Assembly: GCA_964057225.1 (NCBI GenBank)
Contig: OZ059897.1
Coordinates: forward strand, 8,990,001 to 9,054,000
Origin: Auanema rhodensis
Lineage: Eukaryota > Nematoda > Chromadorea > Rhabditida > Rhabditidae
Reading direction: 5' to 3'
DNA: 64,000 nt
The position numbers were made by a program, and so were the translations under genes. The notes under the pieces are model-generated. The model worked only from the letters and a program-made list of their open reading frames with translations, was not told the DNA's origin and did no database searches. Shown piece after piece: positions 39,701 through 51,900 of the stretch (within the stretch, counting starts at the first letter, position 1; each line of letters begins with the position of its first letter).

Positions 39701-39965
39701 TGATTTCTTCTTTCATAATTATTTTGTTTTTCTTCTTAATAGTATACTCATTACTCGTACAACTATATTAAATCGGATTCTTCAGCACAATAAGTTGAAG
39801 TTCATCTATTAATTCCTTTTGATTAAGCACAGACCACTCTAACAGCTATTTATCAAGATTTCCCCGTTTCTTCTCTTTATGACTATTTTTTTCGTGTTCC
39901 ACTAATACCTCCTGCTTAACGCTCTTGTTACTTCCACATTTGAAGCTCAATTGTACTATATTAGC

Positions 39966-40024
39966 AGAGAGAAAGAGAGAGGGAGAGAGAGAGAGAGAGT
40001 GAGGGAGCATGAAAGAGAGAGAGA
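39966..40024. repeat. (GA)n-rich block
   Basis: GAGA repeat with GGGA and AAAG interruptions. It is the main purine-rich block on the plus strand inside an otherwise pyrimidine-rich region. Confidence 0.9.
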
Positions 40025-41801
40025 AACTGAGATAGTAAGAGAAGATATATCTAATTGTTGCACTGTGTTTCATCCCTAATTCTGACTACTTTTTGCTGTG
40101 CCAAATATTTTAAGAATTTTTCTTCTTAAAAAAAATATTCTCGTCATGTTTCATTGTTTTCTCATTGCTATTAACGTTGTTGGTGAGTCTTAATGGCTAT
40201 TTTGAAATCAAACTTCATTTCTTTTGTACAATTTGATAGGATGTTTATTGAAATATATCACTTATGTCGATTAGTTCATTGATTATAATGACAAAAATAA
40301 TTCTAAGATGGGCTTGTTTCCTGTTATTTTTCAAAAACAAAGCCCAAAGAACGATTATACTTTCAACACCTTCATCATCGCCAGCATCATCATATCCTCT
40401 TCAATATCTGATCACTAACTCTTATTGTTCCATGATCTTTCATTCTTTCCTATTTCACTTCTAGTAGTTCTACTAAACGTATCAATCCACATCTTTCCTC
40501 TCCTTCCTTTCTTTCATTTTCTTGCCGTTTTGTCGTCTGCGTTCGAAATTGACGGCAAAGTGAACGACAACGGCATCAATGGCATCAACGGCAACGATGT
40601 GCCCAGTTGTGATTGTTGTTATTATCCATCGTATGCTGATTCTGCTATTTCGCTGCTTGCAGCAGCATAGCCAAGCTGCTGGTCGTTTTGCACTTCTCTC
40701 TTTTCCTTCTTCGTTTTGCTCCTCTTTTCGCGTTCTTTCAATCTATCTATGTCCGTCCGTCTCCGACAGCTTATGAATCCTGCTATGTTCCGTTGGATCT
40801 AGCTACTACTCACACATATCAGCAGCCATATTTAGTCTTCGAAAAGCAACAAATCATATTTTTGCAAGTATTTTCAGCAACATTCGCACATTTCATTATC
40901 TAAATAATTATATTAATCTGATTTCGATCGGTTTGTCTTTGCTATTTGCTTTTGCATATGGCATCTTTAGCAAAAGACTCGTCCTCCTATGAACGTTAGC
41001 TTTTGTTTGCCAATACTTCAAGAGCAAAAACCGTTAAAGCATGATAATCATATAGAATTCACGACTGAATAATACAGAAAACGAGTAAGTTGGAGAGAAA
41101 GATAGAGAGGTTGGGCAGAAAAAGAAATGGAGGTAGAAAACGATACACGATGTCTATCAAGTAAGAGAACGAAAGATTAAGAGTGAGAGGGTATAAACAA
41201 GGATTTATATTCATATAATATATCTTTTACATGCATAGGTGTAAGTAGTTATGCAGTGGCAAAGATGAATGATTTACCTAAGGCTATCTTTCTTCCATCG
41301 TTTAACATGCAGCTGACATTTCAGCTTATTTGCAAAAGATGTTGTTCTTCTTTTCAAGGATTTCGAAACCTTTTTCGAGCTCCATTTTTACTCATAATAT
41401 CAATGCTACCTCCTTCCATCTCTCCCTGTTATACTCTTTTTACTACTCTCTACTTCCCACTACTATATCTTTCTTCTCCACTCCCCCCTTTCTCTCTCTC
41501 TCTCTACCTCTCTCTTTTTCTATCTATCTAGCTCTTGTTCTTGTTACACGTATCTCCCTAATCATCACTATGTTATTGTGAAAGCATTAGCATGAAAGTA
41601 GAAAAAAACAAATCCATATCCATACTTGTATATCAATATTATTTATTTATGCATTTCTCTATAATATGAACATATATCTATATATTTGAACGACGAAAAT
41701 ATAGATAATTTATATCAAATAATCATTTAGTTTTTCATTCATCTAAACTAAACAAACTACTACTACTTGCTCTATTCTTACTCTCCTTAACATCCCTCTC
41801 T

Positions 41802-41804
<3 letters not shown>

Positions 41805-41841
<37 letters not shown>
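41805..41841. repeat. (CT)n microsatellite
   Basis: Uninterrupted CT repeat of about 37 nt. Confidence 0.95.
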
Positions 41842-41845
<4 letters not shown>

Positions 41846-42287
41846 TGCTAACTAATACATTTTGCGACTAAAGTAGGTTCAATCATTCATATTCATGGAA
41901 ACATTAATGAATTTTGTATGATCATACATATATTTTATTTTTATTTTTTATAACATAAATAATTAGAATAATAAATTTAGGCTGGTATAGGAAGTAATTT
42001 TGCAGAGAAAAAAATACCTTCCGGACTTGTTTAAAGCTTTTATTTTAGAATTTTTTCAAATTTTATAAAAATATCTATTTTTTCCCTCTTCTCTTTACAC
42101 TCCTCCCTCCTCTTTGATATTTCCTTTTTCTCTCTCACAATTTCTAATTTTACTCTGCACCAGAAGCATTCAGCCATTCATTTTTATCTATTCGTTAGAA
42201 TAATTCAGTTAATTATGTATATACCATGTGTAATAGTTTCAGATTTTCAAATCACCTTCATGACATTTTCATTTTCGTCTTCGAGGT

Positions 42288-42335
<48 letters not shown>
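42288..42335. repeat. (CT)n microsatellite
   Basis: CT repeat of about 48 nt with one TTT interruption. Confidence 0.95.
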
Positions 42336-42336
<1 letters not shown>

Positions 42337-43334
42337 TGTCTTACCTTTCTCCATATCTCTATATGTTCATAACTTAACTATGCATATAAAGAGTAATTCA
42401 ACGTTTAATTACATGCTTTTGATTTTTCTTTCTATACAATCTTCACTCTAACTCCTCTATCTATTATTTTTTTTTGCAAAAAAAGCATAAAAAGCAACTG
42501 ATGTCATAAACATCTGCAAGCTATTTCCTGCATCATCCATGCTCATCATATGTACATACCAGGTTTTAGTATTTAAATTTTCCTCAAATGTAATTGTGAA
42601 TGCAAGAATATTATGAGAACAAGATACAAATTTGCTAATAGCTTGGAGAGAAAACCTGAATATGCATGGGTGATTGTAATCAAGAAACATACCTGTAGTA
42701 GAAGTAGAAGTAGTATCTCATGTCAGTAGTTATCGTCCAAATGTAAGTGCTTGTCTGCTACATAGATGCAAGGTTATTGGTATTTTATTCAAAAAATTCA
42801 AAAAAAATCCAAACGATGGCCAATTAATGTATGTTATAAAGTGCATTTCATATAGTTATCTGTAGGTATAAATTATTATTTCAATATATTCAATATTGTT
42901 TTTCTCCTAATATGCTACTACTACTACTACTATAGTACTACAAATATGTATTCGCATTTCTCTCTAGTTTCTTGTTCCAAAAAAAAAAATTCTCTCAAAG
43001 ATTGGCGTGAAAAATGGTAATATTATTGTTTTATTTTTGTAAGAAAAAACGCCAAAAGAAAAAGAAGAAGAAAGGGAAATTTGCTATATACTATTTCTTT
43101 AAATGTCATTCAATCGTACTTGCTTATTTCCTTTTTTCTCTTTTTTTCATTGTTTTCATCATCAAATCTTTATTTTCCCATTGATTTGTCTTTCAAAAAT
43201 TTCTTGACAATGCCAATATCCAACTGATAATATCACGTATAACATTGTTCAATCTTATATATTTTTATTATATATCTATCTATTTATATATAATTTACTT
43301 TTAGGTTCATCTTTTATGCTTTTCACATGTAACT

Positions 43335-43342
43335 TGACGTCA
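43335..43342. promoter_or_regulatory. Perfect CRE palindrome
   Basis: TGACGTCA inside the 10-bp palindrome TTGACGTCAA, 5.7 kb upstream of the guanylate cyclase ATG. It is the CREB/ATF consensus; function is unproven. Confidence 0.4.
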
Positions 43343-43844
43343 ATACTCTGTAATCCAACTTTAAACTTAGTAGCTATTAGAAAATGACGATGGATTAAGG
43401 TTATTTGTCTCTTTTAACTATTCAAAGACAATCTGACAATTTGCTATTTATTCTTCTAGCACCTTCTCCTTTTCTTTTTTCAATTTATTTTCATGTATAA
43501 TACTTTGGGATAGTTTCTATTTATGTTTCTTTTTAGGAGTTTTTCTCTCTTTTTCCTTTTTTTCTTCGACTTGTAGTCACGCACTCATTGCCTGATCAGC
43601 ATTTCTACTCAAAATACTTCTTCTTCATCGTCTTTTTTTAGTTTTGAGCATCATCATTTTGTTCATCTTCTTTGACGTCTTCCTACCAACCATCAAAGAA
43701 AGTCGTATGTTTCTCTCCTCGTCCTCATTTTCTTTTTTTTTGTTCCAACTCATTGCTTTTTCTATTCTCTTTTTATACTACTATCATCAGTTTAGCATTT
43801 TGTTCATCTGTCACCTCATTCTCATCGTTCTCTCTTTAGGCTTT

Positions 43845-43865
43845 GCAAGCAAGCAAGCAAGCAAG
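43845..43865. repeat. (GCAA)5 tetranucleotide repeat
   Basis: Five exact GCAA units plus G. Confidence 0.9.
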
Positions 43866-43967
43866 ATCTTCTCTAAAATGGCATCTAGTCTTCTGCAAAA
43901 AAGCTGCTACCGATCTCTGCTCCACGATCAACATTGTACATTTCATACTCCCTCACACACACACACT

Positions 43968-43970
<3 letters not shown>

Positions 43971-43998
<28 letters not shown>

Positions 43999-43999
43999 T
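43971..43999. repeat. (CT)n microsatellite preceded by (CA)n
   Basis: A CA run at about 43953-43965 leads into a CT run of nearly 30 nt. Confidence 0.9.
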
Positions 44000-44913
44000 T
44001 ATGTATCTCTCTCATTTTCTTTCTCTCTACATATCTCTCCCTCCTCAATTCTTCATTTTATTTTACACGCTATCATTCTTATATCCTCTCATTCCATAAA
44101 AGTTCACCATGCTAAGAGAGTTATATACTTTTTGCCTCATCAAAGTAAGGATTATGTTGTATATTCATTCATTTTTCCCATGTTCATCTCCGGAAGCTTA
44201 TTTCTAATCGTAAAACTTATGCTCAGCGTTGACAACTCGAAGCTTACATTGAGGTTTCCAGCAGCTGCAATAGACCTATTCCTTCAGCATACGTTCTTCC
44301 CTCTCTCATGCTACTTATTAGGGAAATGTGGAGCAGATTAACATCATTATAACCAACTCGTACATATACGATTGCATTTATCAAAGTATTATATCTCATG
44401 CTACTGTCGTCGAGTATTTGCATCCCAACCTGCTTACGGTTATTTCTGTGATTGAGCAACAACAGTTTCAAAGCTTATCAATCTTGCTTCCCCCCTTGAT
44501 TTCAGTAAAATTCATTTCATTTCTTCTCTCTTTACATGTTGTCTCCCTAGCAACAGTTCCATTACATTATTAATGATTCTATTTTTTTAATAGGAAATTC
44601 ACAGATTTTGTATTGCATAAATAAAATCACACTGAATCACAAATAAGATGACATCCTGTATTGACTTTCTTACTAATTTGTTAAATTCCACTGACGTAAT
44701 CTCCTTCTATTTTCCTCTTTTTCTCTCTTTTTTCTCATGCAGATAGCTTCTCTCTCTTTTCTTCTCACCCTGTCTCGATATAACTATTTCACACACCAAT
44801 TTCTTGTTCTGCTTTTTTTCAGCTTCCAACACTTTCCCAGTTATATTAGTCTTCCAGATACAGAACAAATTCACAAATTATAAGTCGAGAAGAAGACACA
44901 AAGAGAGAGAAAA

Positions 44914-44923
44914 GGGGGGGGGG
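44914..44923. repeat. Poly-G run
   Basis: Ten consecutive G residues after a GAGA stretch. Confidence 0.9.
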
Positions 44924-47900
44924 AAGCTAAGCAATTGAGAAAGAAAATAAAATGTTGCAAATATTAATTTTATTTACCTCTTTGTATGATCTTTGACTAT
45001 TTCATCTTTTTTGTGTTGCTCAAGAAAAAAATCATTTCATTGTCAAAATAATTCAATCACTCTCTCTCTCTCTCACTATATATATCTATATTACCCTTTT
45101 ATAAAATATTTTTCTTTTATAGTATCAGCTATAGTGTGAATATAATCTATATTTAGATGTTTTTCATCTTCTTCATTATCATCATCATCTTCTTCTCCTC
45201 CTCTTTCTTCTTTTTTTTTTTCCATTTTTTATTCTTCTATCATTTTTACATCATCTCATATATACATCCATATAGACTTCTAATAACATGACGTATTTCT
45301 TTTTGCTTTTTCAGTATTTTTCTCATCTAAATATGGATAATTTACTTCTACAATAGACTTTGCCATCTTCGAATAAGAGTACTATAACGACTTTGTTTAG
45401 CTGCAACATTATAAGAAATCAGAGATCTCAACGACTTCTGCCTTCAACTGATTTCTATTCGGTTAAAATGAGTTTTCAGTAATTTGTAGTACATTCCAAA
45501 GCATCTAAACAATCCATTCTGAGTTGTTTCTCACATATTTTGATGTTTAATTCAAGCTCTTAAAAAGTACTTTTGATTGTTTCAACTGCAGCTTGTACAT
45601 ACAGATATCTGTGTATAAAAGTGGCATAACTAGACAAAAAGAAAAAACATTATTTGTCATAATCACTTCAAAGCTCTTGAAATATTTTTTTTATCTTGTT
45701 AAACTTCATCGTCATCATCATCTTCTTCGCTTGTTTATCTTTGTTAATTCACATCCCACGTCTTCTACTCTTCTTCTTCCCCTCTCTCTCTCTCTCTCTC
45801 TGGATCTATTTTGTTCTCTCTTTAAAGTACTTTTATCCACTCAATCTCTTTTTGAACATTTTTCTCTTGAATTTTATTTACTTTTCCAATCATTGTTTCC
45901 TGTATACTACCTCGATATATGTACGTAAATTGAAAATATATACTCTATCCCATATATCCATCACCAGATCGCGAGAACGATATAGAGAATGAGCAGAAAA
46001 AAAAGAAATTATTTTATTTTCGTTTTTTTTATTCAAATCGTAATAACTGGTAAAAACGAAACAGCATTCGCTCATTCTTTTTTTCTTTTTCACTCTTTCT
46101 AAATCTCTCTTTCTCTCCTACAGACATACACACAAACATGCTATCTGTCTAACTCCCTCCTTTTATTCCCTCCTTTCATGTATAGCAACCTATAGTCTTC
46201 TCAGACATTCAACTCATTTTCTCGTACCCTTTTCCAAAAGCAAATATACTTTCATATTTGCAGAATTGAATTTTTACTCTTTTTCGTTTTCTACTTTGTA
46301 ATTAGTAAGCAATTTTTTGTGTCTCACTCCAAGCCAATAATCATGAATTGCTCGTCGTCGTCGTTTTTCTGTCACTCTGTTGCAAAGCAACATCATTTCA
46401 AAATCATCTGTGTGTGTCTCTCTTTTCATTCATTTTTTGATTCCTTTGTCTTCCAAAGCTTTGAATCCTGAAGATCCGTCTAGTGAGTTTGCATAGCAGT
46501 TTCTTCATTACTTTGTCGATGTCTTTGCTGCTTTCATACATACATTTGCCCTTCTGACCAACTTATATCATTTACTTTTCAATGTCTTTTTGAATATTTT
46601 CCTGCTTTTGATAGGAACTAGAATAACAGTCATATGATATTTCATATATAAGAATTAGAAATGTTCAAATAAGCCTAGATAATATTGGCTTTCTGTCGAC
46701 TATGATTGAAAGTTTAGAAAATTGAGTTTACAGCTTGACAGCCAAAAACAATAATTTGCTTTCTAATTTTTGTAAGAAAAAACTTTTTTTAAGTTTCGCC
46801 TTTATTCTGCTCATTTATGGGTGCAACTCTTTGTATATTCTAAATTGTATGCATAGAATGCAAAAGAGTTTTCAAGAAATCAGTTGCTCTCAAAATCTGC
46901 TCAATTTACCTTTTTACATAGAAGTATTGGATATTCAGAATTGTCTATGACATATTCATGTATGTATATCTATATACTTTTTCATGATACAACAGCTTAA
47001 TCCTTTCTTTTTTTGTGCTCCAATTCTCTTTTCTCATTTTAATTCAAATTTTTGTGTGAGCCGGTTGTTCTGGCCGTCAGTTTTTCCTTCTGCTACTACT
47101 GCTGCCGGTCGAGCAAGCCAGCTTATCGGTGGTTGTCTAATGCTGGGTGCGCATCACATTTTGGTTGCATTCCAGCTTTAAAGCATAAACAGTTTTCTCA
47201 TTTTTCATTTATCGAATTCGGCATTTTATTAAAAAAATATGAGGATATTTGTTTCTGTAAAATGTTAAAATTTCAGACGAAAATGGGAAAAAAATAAAAA
47301 TAAAAATTTGATGAGATTGCAAAGAGAGTGAATAGCTTGCTTGTAGTGTTGATCAACACCTACGGCTTTCACTGTTACGTCATCAATATCATCTAATTTT
47401 AAGGTATGAAGTAAGAGAATTATTATTATAAATTCCCTCAAGTTTCATTCCTAATCATGTATTATCACTTTAATTCCCTTCGGTTTTCTTCAAACAACTT
47501 GGAAGATTTATGCAAAAAGCTTTCCAAAATTGCGATAAGTTTAGACAAAGTTGTAATTACAACTTGGTCTAAGTCTTATCTTTCAATTGATTGCAATCTC
47601 TGTACTTTGAATCTTTTTTCATTAGAGAGAAGAAAAAGATTTTTTATGTTTCAAAGTACACAATATGTCTTTAACTCTGTCTATATTTAATATTTTTGTT
47701 ATTTTTACTAATATTATGTATTTTAAAAATATATTTAATCTCAGATATAGCATATATATCTTCGTTTTGTTTTAATTTTAATTTTAAAATTTGATTATTC
47801 TAAATTTTACAGTTAAAGCCTTCAAATCACTGTTGTCGTTTAGACTTTTTCAATTCGAATAAAACAAAGATCTATCCTAAAATAAGAGATAATTTCCTAT

Positions 47901-48521
47901 TTTGAAGATCTATTTGTCTGTCACATCCATATGTTGTCAATACGACCTGAAACTATTTTGTATTTTTCTGATCACTTTATCTATCTCATTCATTTCTTTC
48001 TATCTTCTTCATATTCTTCTGTTCAATTTTATAAGGTTCTCAACATTTTTTTACACCTTTCCCACATTGATCATAGCATTTCTCTTCGTTATTCTCATGA
48101 ACTTGTAACTGTTTTTTTTTGCTAAATTTTAGCAGCCAAATGTCCACTGTTCTCTATTTGATACAGCTGTGCTATCATTTTCCTGTCTGCTTTTCTGTGA
48201 TTTTTTTTTATTTGAAAATATTTCCTTTGAATTCATTCCAAAAATAAAACAGTTTACATGTTTTTTTGATTTTTTTCTTCTTTTTTTTTCTTGTTGAAAC
48301 TTGATTACCTTTTCCTTTCGTTTTTGCTTTGATTAGCTTTTCCATCTTTCATATTACACTTGTAGAACTATCCTTAATTTTTGTTCCCTGCTCCTCGTTA
48401 TTGCTCAAAAAAAATTATTTTTCCTCACATTTTCACGCCAATTATCATTGAGTTTGAAGTTTATATACAAAGAATTCATGAATGCATGCTACATTTTTAT
48501 TTAACATATTATTATTATTAT

Positions 48522-48530
<9 letters not shown>

Positions 48531-48588
<58 letters not shown>
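48531..48588. repeat. (AT)n microsatellite
   Basis: About 58 nt of AT repeat, preceded by an ATT run. It lies 0.4 kb before the guanylate cyclase start. Confidence 0.95.
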
Positions 48589-48593
<5 letters not shown>

Positions 48594-48996
48594 TATATAT
48601 CAGTCAGCCTTCTTCAATTTACTTATTTTAATTTTCAAGACAGCTGACATATTTTAATTTTGACTTAATTATCTATCTGATATGAAACATACATTAAATA
48701 TCTAATTATTTCTAAATTTGTTTATTGAATCTTTTCTCTCGTTTTCTTGCTTTTTTTTGTTTCTTATCAAACTTATGTAATAAATTGTAAAGTACAGTAT
48801 ACAAAGATTATTGTTGTAGGCTTGTGTGATAGCCTTTTTTGGACATTTTCTATTTTTGAGATTTTCAATTTATAGTATTATAATCCCTTATGCATTTTTA
48901 TATATTTATTCTTATACTCTTATATATATATATATATATGATAGATTTTTAAATAATTATCCTCTTTTCAGTTACGTATCTATAATGTCTTGAGAG

Positions 48997-51900
48997 ATGA
49001 TATACAGAAGCCTTTCATTGGGCATAATTCTTATAACTGTAGCTTTTGCTGACCGAATACAAAGAGAACCTTCCCCCACTTCTATTAATCGTTATCGTCA
49101 GCCTAGTTATTACCATGATGATGACGAATATTTTGATGGGCCAACCGTTGGAGTTGTAAGTTTCTTGATGCTTGCGCCTTTTTCAAATCTCATTTTCAGC
49201 TAAAAGAGTACAATGCTTCAGAAAACAATGAGATTCTCATTAGTTATCTGTCAGCGGTATCGAGAGTTCCGAAGAACATGGAAGCTGTTCTCAAAATACT
49301 TTCAGAGTCCAAGGTTTGCCCTTAGGCTATTATGGTTAATTTGGCGTAAAATGCTTACAGATGTCCTCAGAATCGTCATCGGACCATGAAAAGTATTCCA
49401 ATTCTATTCATTCGTTATCTAATTGCTTTCGAACTGATTTTGACGGTAAGATTGTTATAGAAGAAGCCTTTCTTATAAAATATTTTGATTCAGGGTCAAT
49501 GATATCAGGTGCTTTACAAGTAGCGATTGATGAGATTAATGCATCCAAAGATATTCTTCCTAATCATAAACTAACTTATACATTTGAAAATACGTGTGGT
49601 GATGAGCGTAGAAGTACGTATTTTCAAACAACGTTCTAGCAACTTCAAAGCTTTCTATTCTAGGTACAAAGTTTTTTATGAAGCATTGGAAAGAAGGAGC
49701 CAGAGTGTTCATAGGACCAGAATTGAATTGTCGGACTGAAGCTCAGATGGCTGCAGCCCAGAATTTGCCAATTATCTCATACAAGTGTAGGGATCAGACA
49801 GTATCAGATAAATCAAAGTAAAATCGTCTAATATGCTTAATCCTGAGCAGATACCACAAAGCTATTGCTTTCAGATACAACACATTCACCCGCACCGTTC
49901 CAGCAGAGACAGATATAACAAAAACATTCATATCATTAATGAAAGAATTCAATTGGAGAATATTTTCAGTAATTTATGAAGATTTGACTCAGAATAATGA
50001 AATGTTATTAGCAATTAGAGTATAAATAGATCTAAGTATTTCAAATTTTAATTTGTATTTCATTGCAGAGAGCAATGGACGAGGAAAACACTCGACTAGT
50101 TGATGGAGATACCAAATATAGGATCAATAATGTATCTGTTGTTCCAACATTTTCAGAAATAAAATCTGAAAAAGTTGTGGACAGCATAATAGAAGATACG
50201 AAGGATATAACAAGAAGTAATAAGAGTTTTTAATTATTTTCCATTGTAATTTTCGCAATTTCTTTCAGTATATCTCACATTTGGTAATGTGCGCTTGTTC
50301 AGAAAGATTTTGTTTATTATGGGTCAAAAAGGTTTGATGGATAAACAGGAATATCTACTTATCTATTTGGATACTGATTATAATTGGCTGAATGTTTATC
50401 ATGCTATGAATAATCATTTTGTACGAAGTAATTTAATTGAAAATAGTGATTTTTGAATGAAATAACTCTTTATCCTTTGTTTAGATACGATGATTGATCT
50501 CTCATCATCATGGGATTTTCCTAATTCGTCTGATCGTAAAGTTGCTGAATATCTACGAAATGCTTTAGCCATCATTCCTACACCTGTCAGATTAGATTCT
50601 GAAAGGTTTTCAAAGTTTTGGCAATCAGCCAATAAGCATTTAATTAACTTTGGTGTCCAAAAAGATCCCATAGCTCACAATTGGTCCATAAAAGTATGTT
50701 TTTCACTCAAACACTAATATTAAATAGAAAATTCGTAGGTAAATAGGTTTGCGTGTTATCTGTACGATGCTGTTTATCTGTATGCTACAGCATTGAACGA
50801 ACTTTTAGCTGATACGGTTGAAGAGCAGGTATGTTTTTTCACTCTGCCTTCAAGGGAATACCTCAATGTCCTTTAGGCTCGTGGGTATGATCCAACTCGA
50901 GATGGTGATGCCATCACTAGGCGCATCATTGGGAGGCGATACGATAGTATGCAAGGGTTTGCTATGAGAATAAATGATTTTGGGGATGCCAAAGGTAACT
51001 ACACACTGCTTAGTTGGCAGGTTTGTTCTGTGGCCATGGTCCATATTGAGGAATGTTAACTTGTACAGGCTGTTGAACCTGTAATGGATAAAAATAATGC
51101 TGATTACTATCCCTTGGACCATGCTCTAGATATAACAGCAGTATTTGTAGAAGATTCGTCAAATGATGGTCGTCCACCTAGGCTTGAGTAATCTGAGGAT
51201 TGAGTAAAGTGTTTTCATTTGATCCTTTTCAGCTTTAAAAAACCTATTAAATGGCTTAGTGGACTACCTCGAGACCATCCTGAATGTGGTTTTCATGGCG
51301 AGCTATGCAATAATGGAGGTAAACTAAACAAGAATTCTAAATAATTATTTGATTTTATTGCTTTTTAAGGATTTGTTTCGTTGATATTCTTGTTGGTTCT
51401 TGCAATAACCATTGTTGGTTTTGCTTTGATTACATCATTTGCCTATAGGTAGTTGAAGAGTTCAAACGTTTCGAAATCACTAGCTTCAGGAGTCGCCGTT
51501 TTGAAAAGGAATTACATTCAATATGGAAGATTGATCAAAGAGAAATTCAACGAGTGACCAGAAAAACTGGCTCAACTGTATCATTGTTTGTTGAGGGAAA
51601 AGAGGTAACGAACGGTGTGTTCAAACAAAACCTTTTGACTGTACTTGTTAAGTTCTTCGACCAATCATGCTTTGCTGATCCAGACAAGAAGTTTGTTCGT
51701 GATGTTGCTCATTTCCGTGGTTCCATAGTTTTTCTGAAAGGTAAATCGACAATCTATTTGAAAATTCTCACGTCAACCTCCAATTTTAGAGTTGAACTAT
51801 GGCCGAAAGACGAAAGAATTGACACGCCAGATGAAAATAGAAATGAGGATCTTAAGGCAATTAGCCAATCCAAATATCAATACGTTTATGGGTATACATG

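Larger units (their letters stand above)
35944..48996. other. 13-kb gene-poor, pyrimidine-biased region upstream of the guanylate cyclase gene
   Basis: No exon chain was found on either strand. From about 37200 onward the plus strand is strongly enriched in T/C, with many CTCTCT blocks, and open frames there read only Leu/Ser/Phe. The longer repeats are listed separately. A GC-richer, non-repetitive patch lies at 36660-36840. The region could be intergenic regulatory DNA or hold a long 5' UTR intron of the guanylate cyclase gene. Confidence 0.6.

Noticed and set aside
43845-43865. Short regular repeat considered as a CRISPR-like or satellite array
   Set aside because: It is a plain tetranucleotide microsatellite with no spacers.
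43644-44341. Open frames up to 151 codons with apparent membrane helices
   Set aside because: They overlap CA and CT microsatellites in all three frames; the apparent helices come from the repeats.
45593-45992. Open frames of about 100-110 codons
   Set aside because: Low-complexity pyrimidine-rich DNA without splice support.
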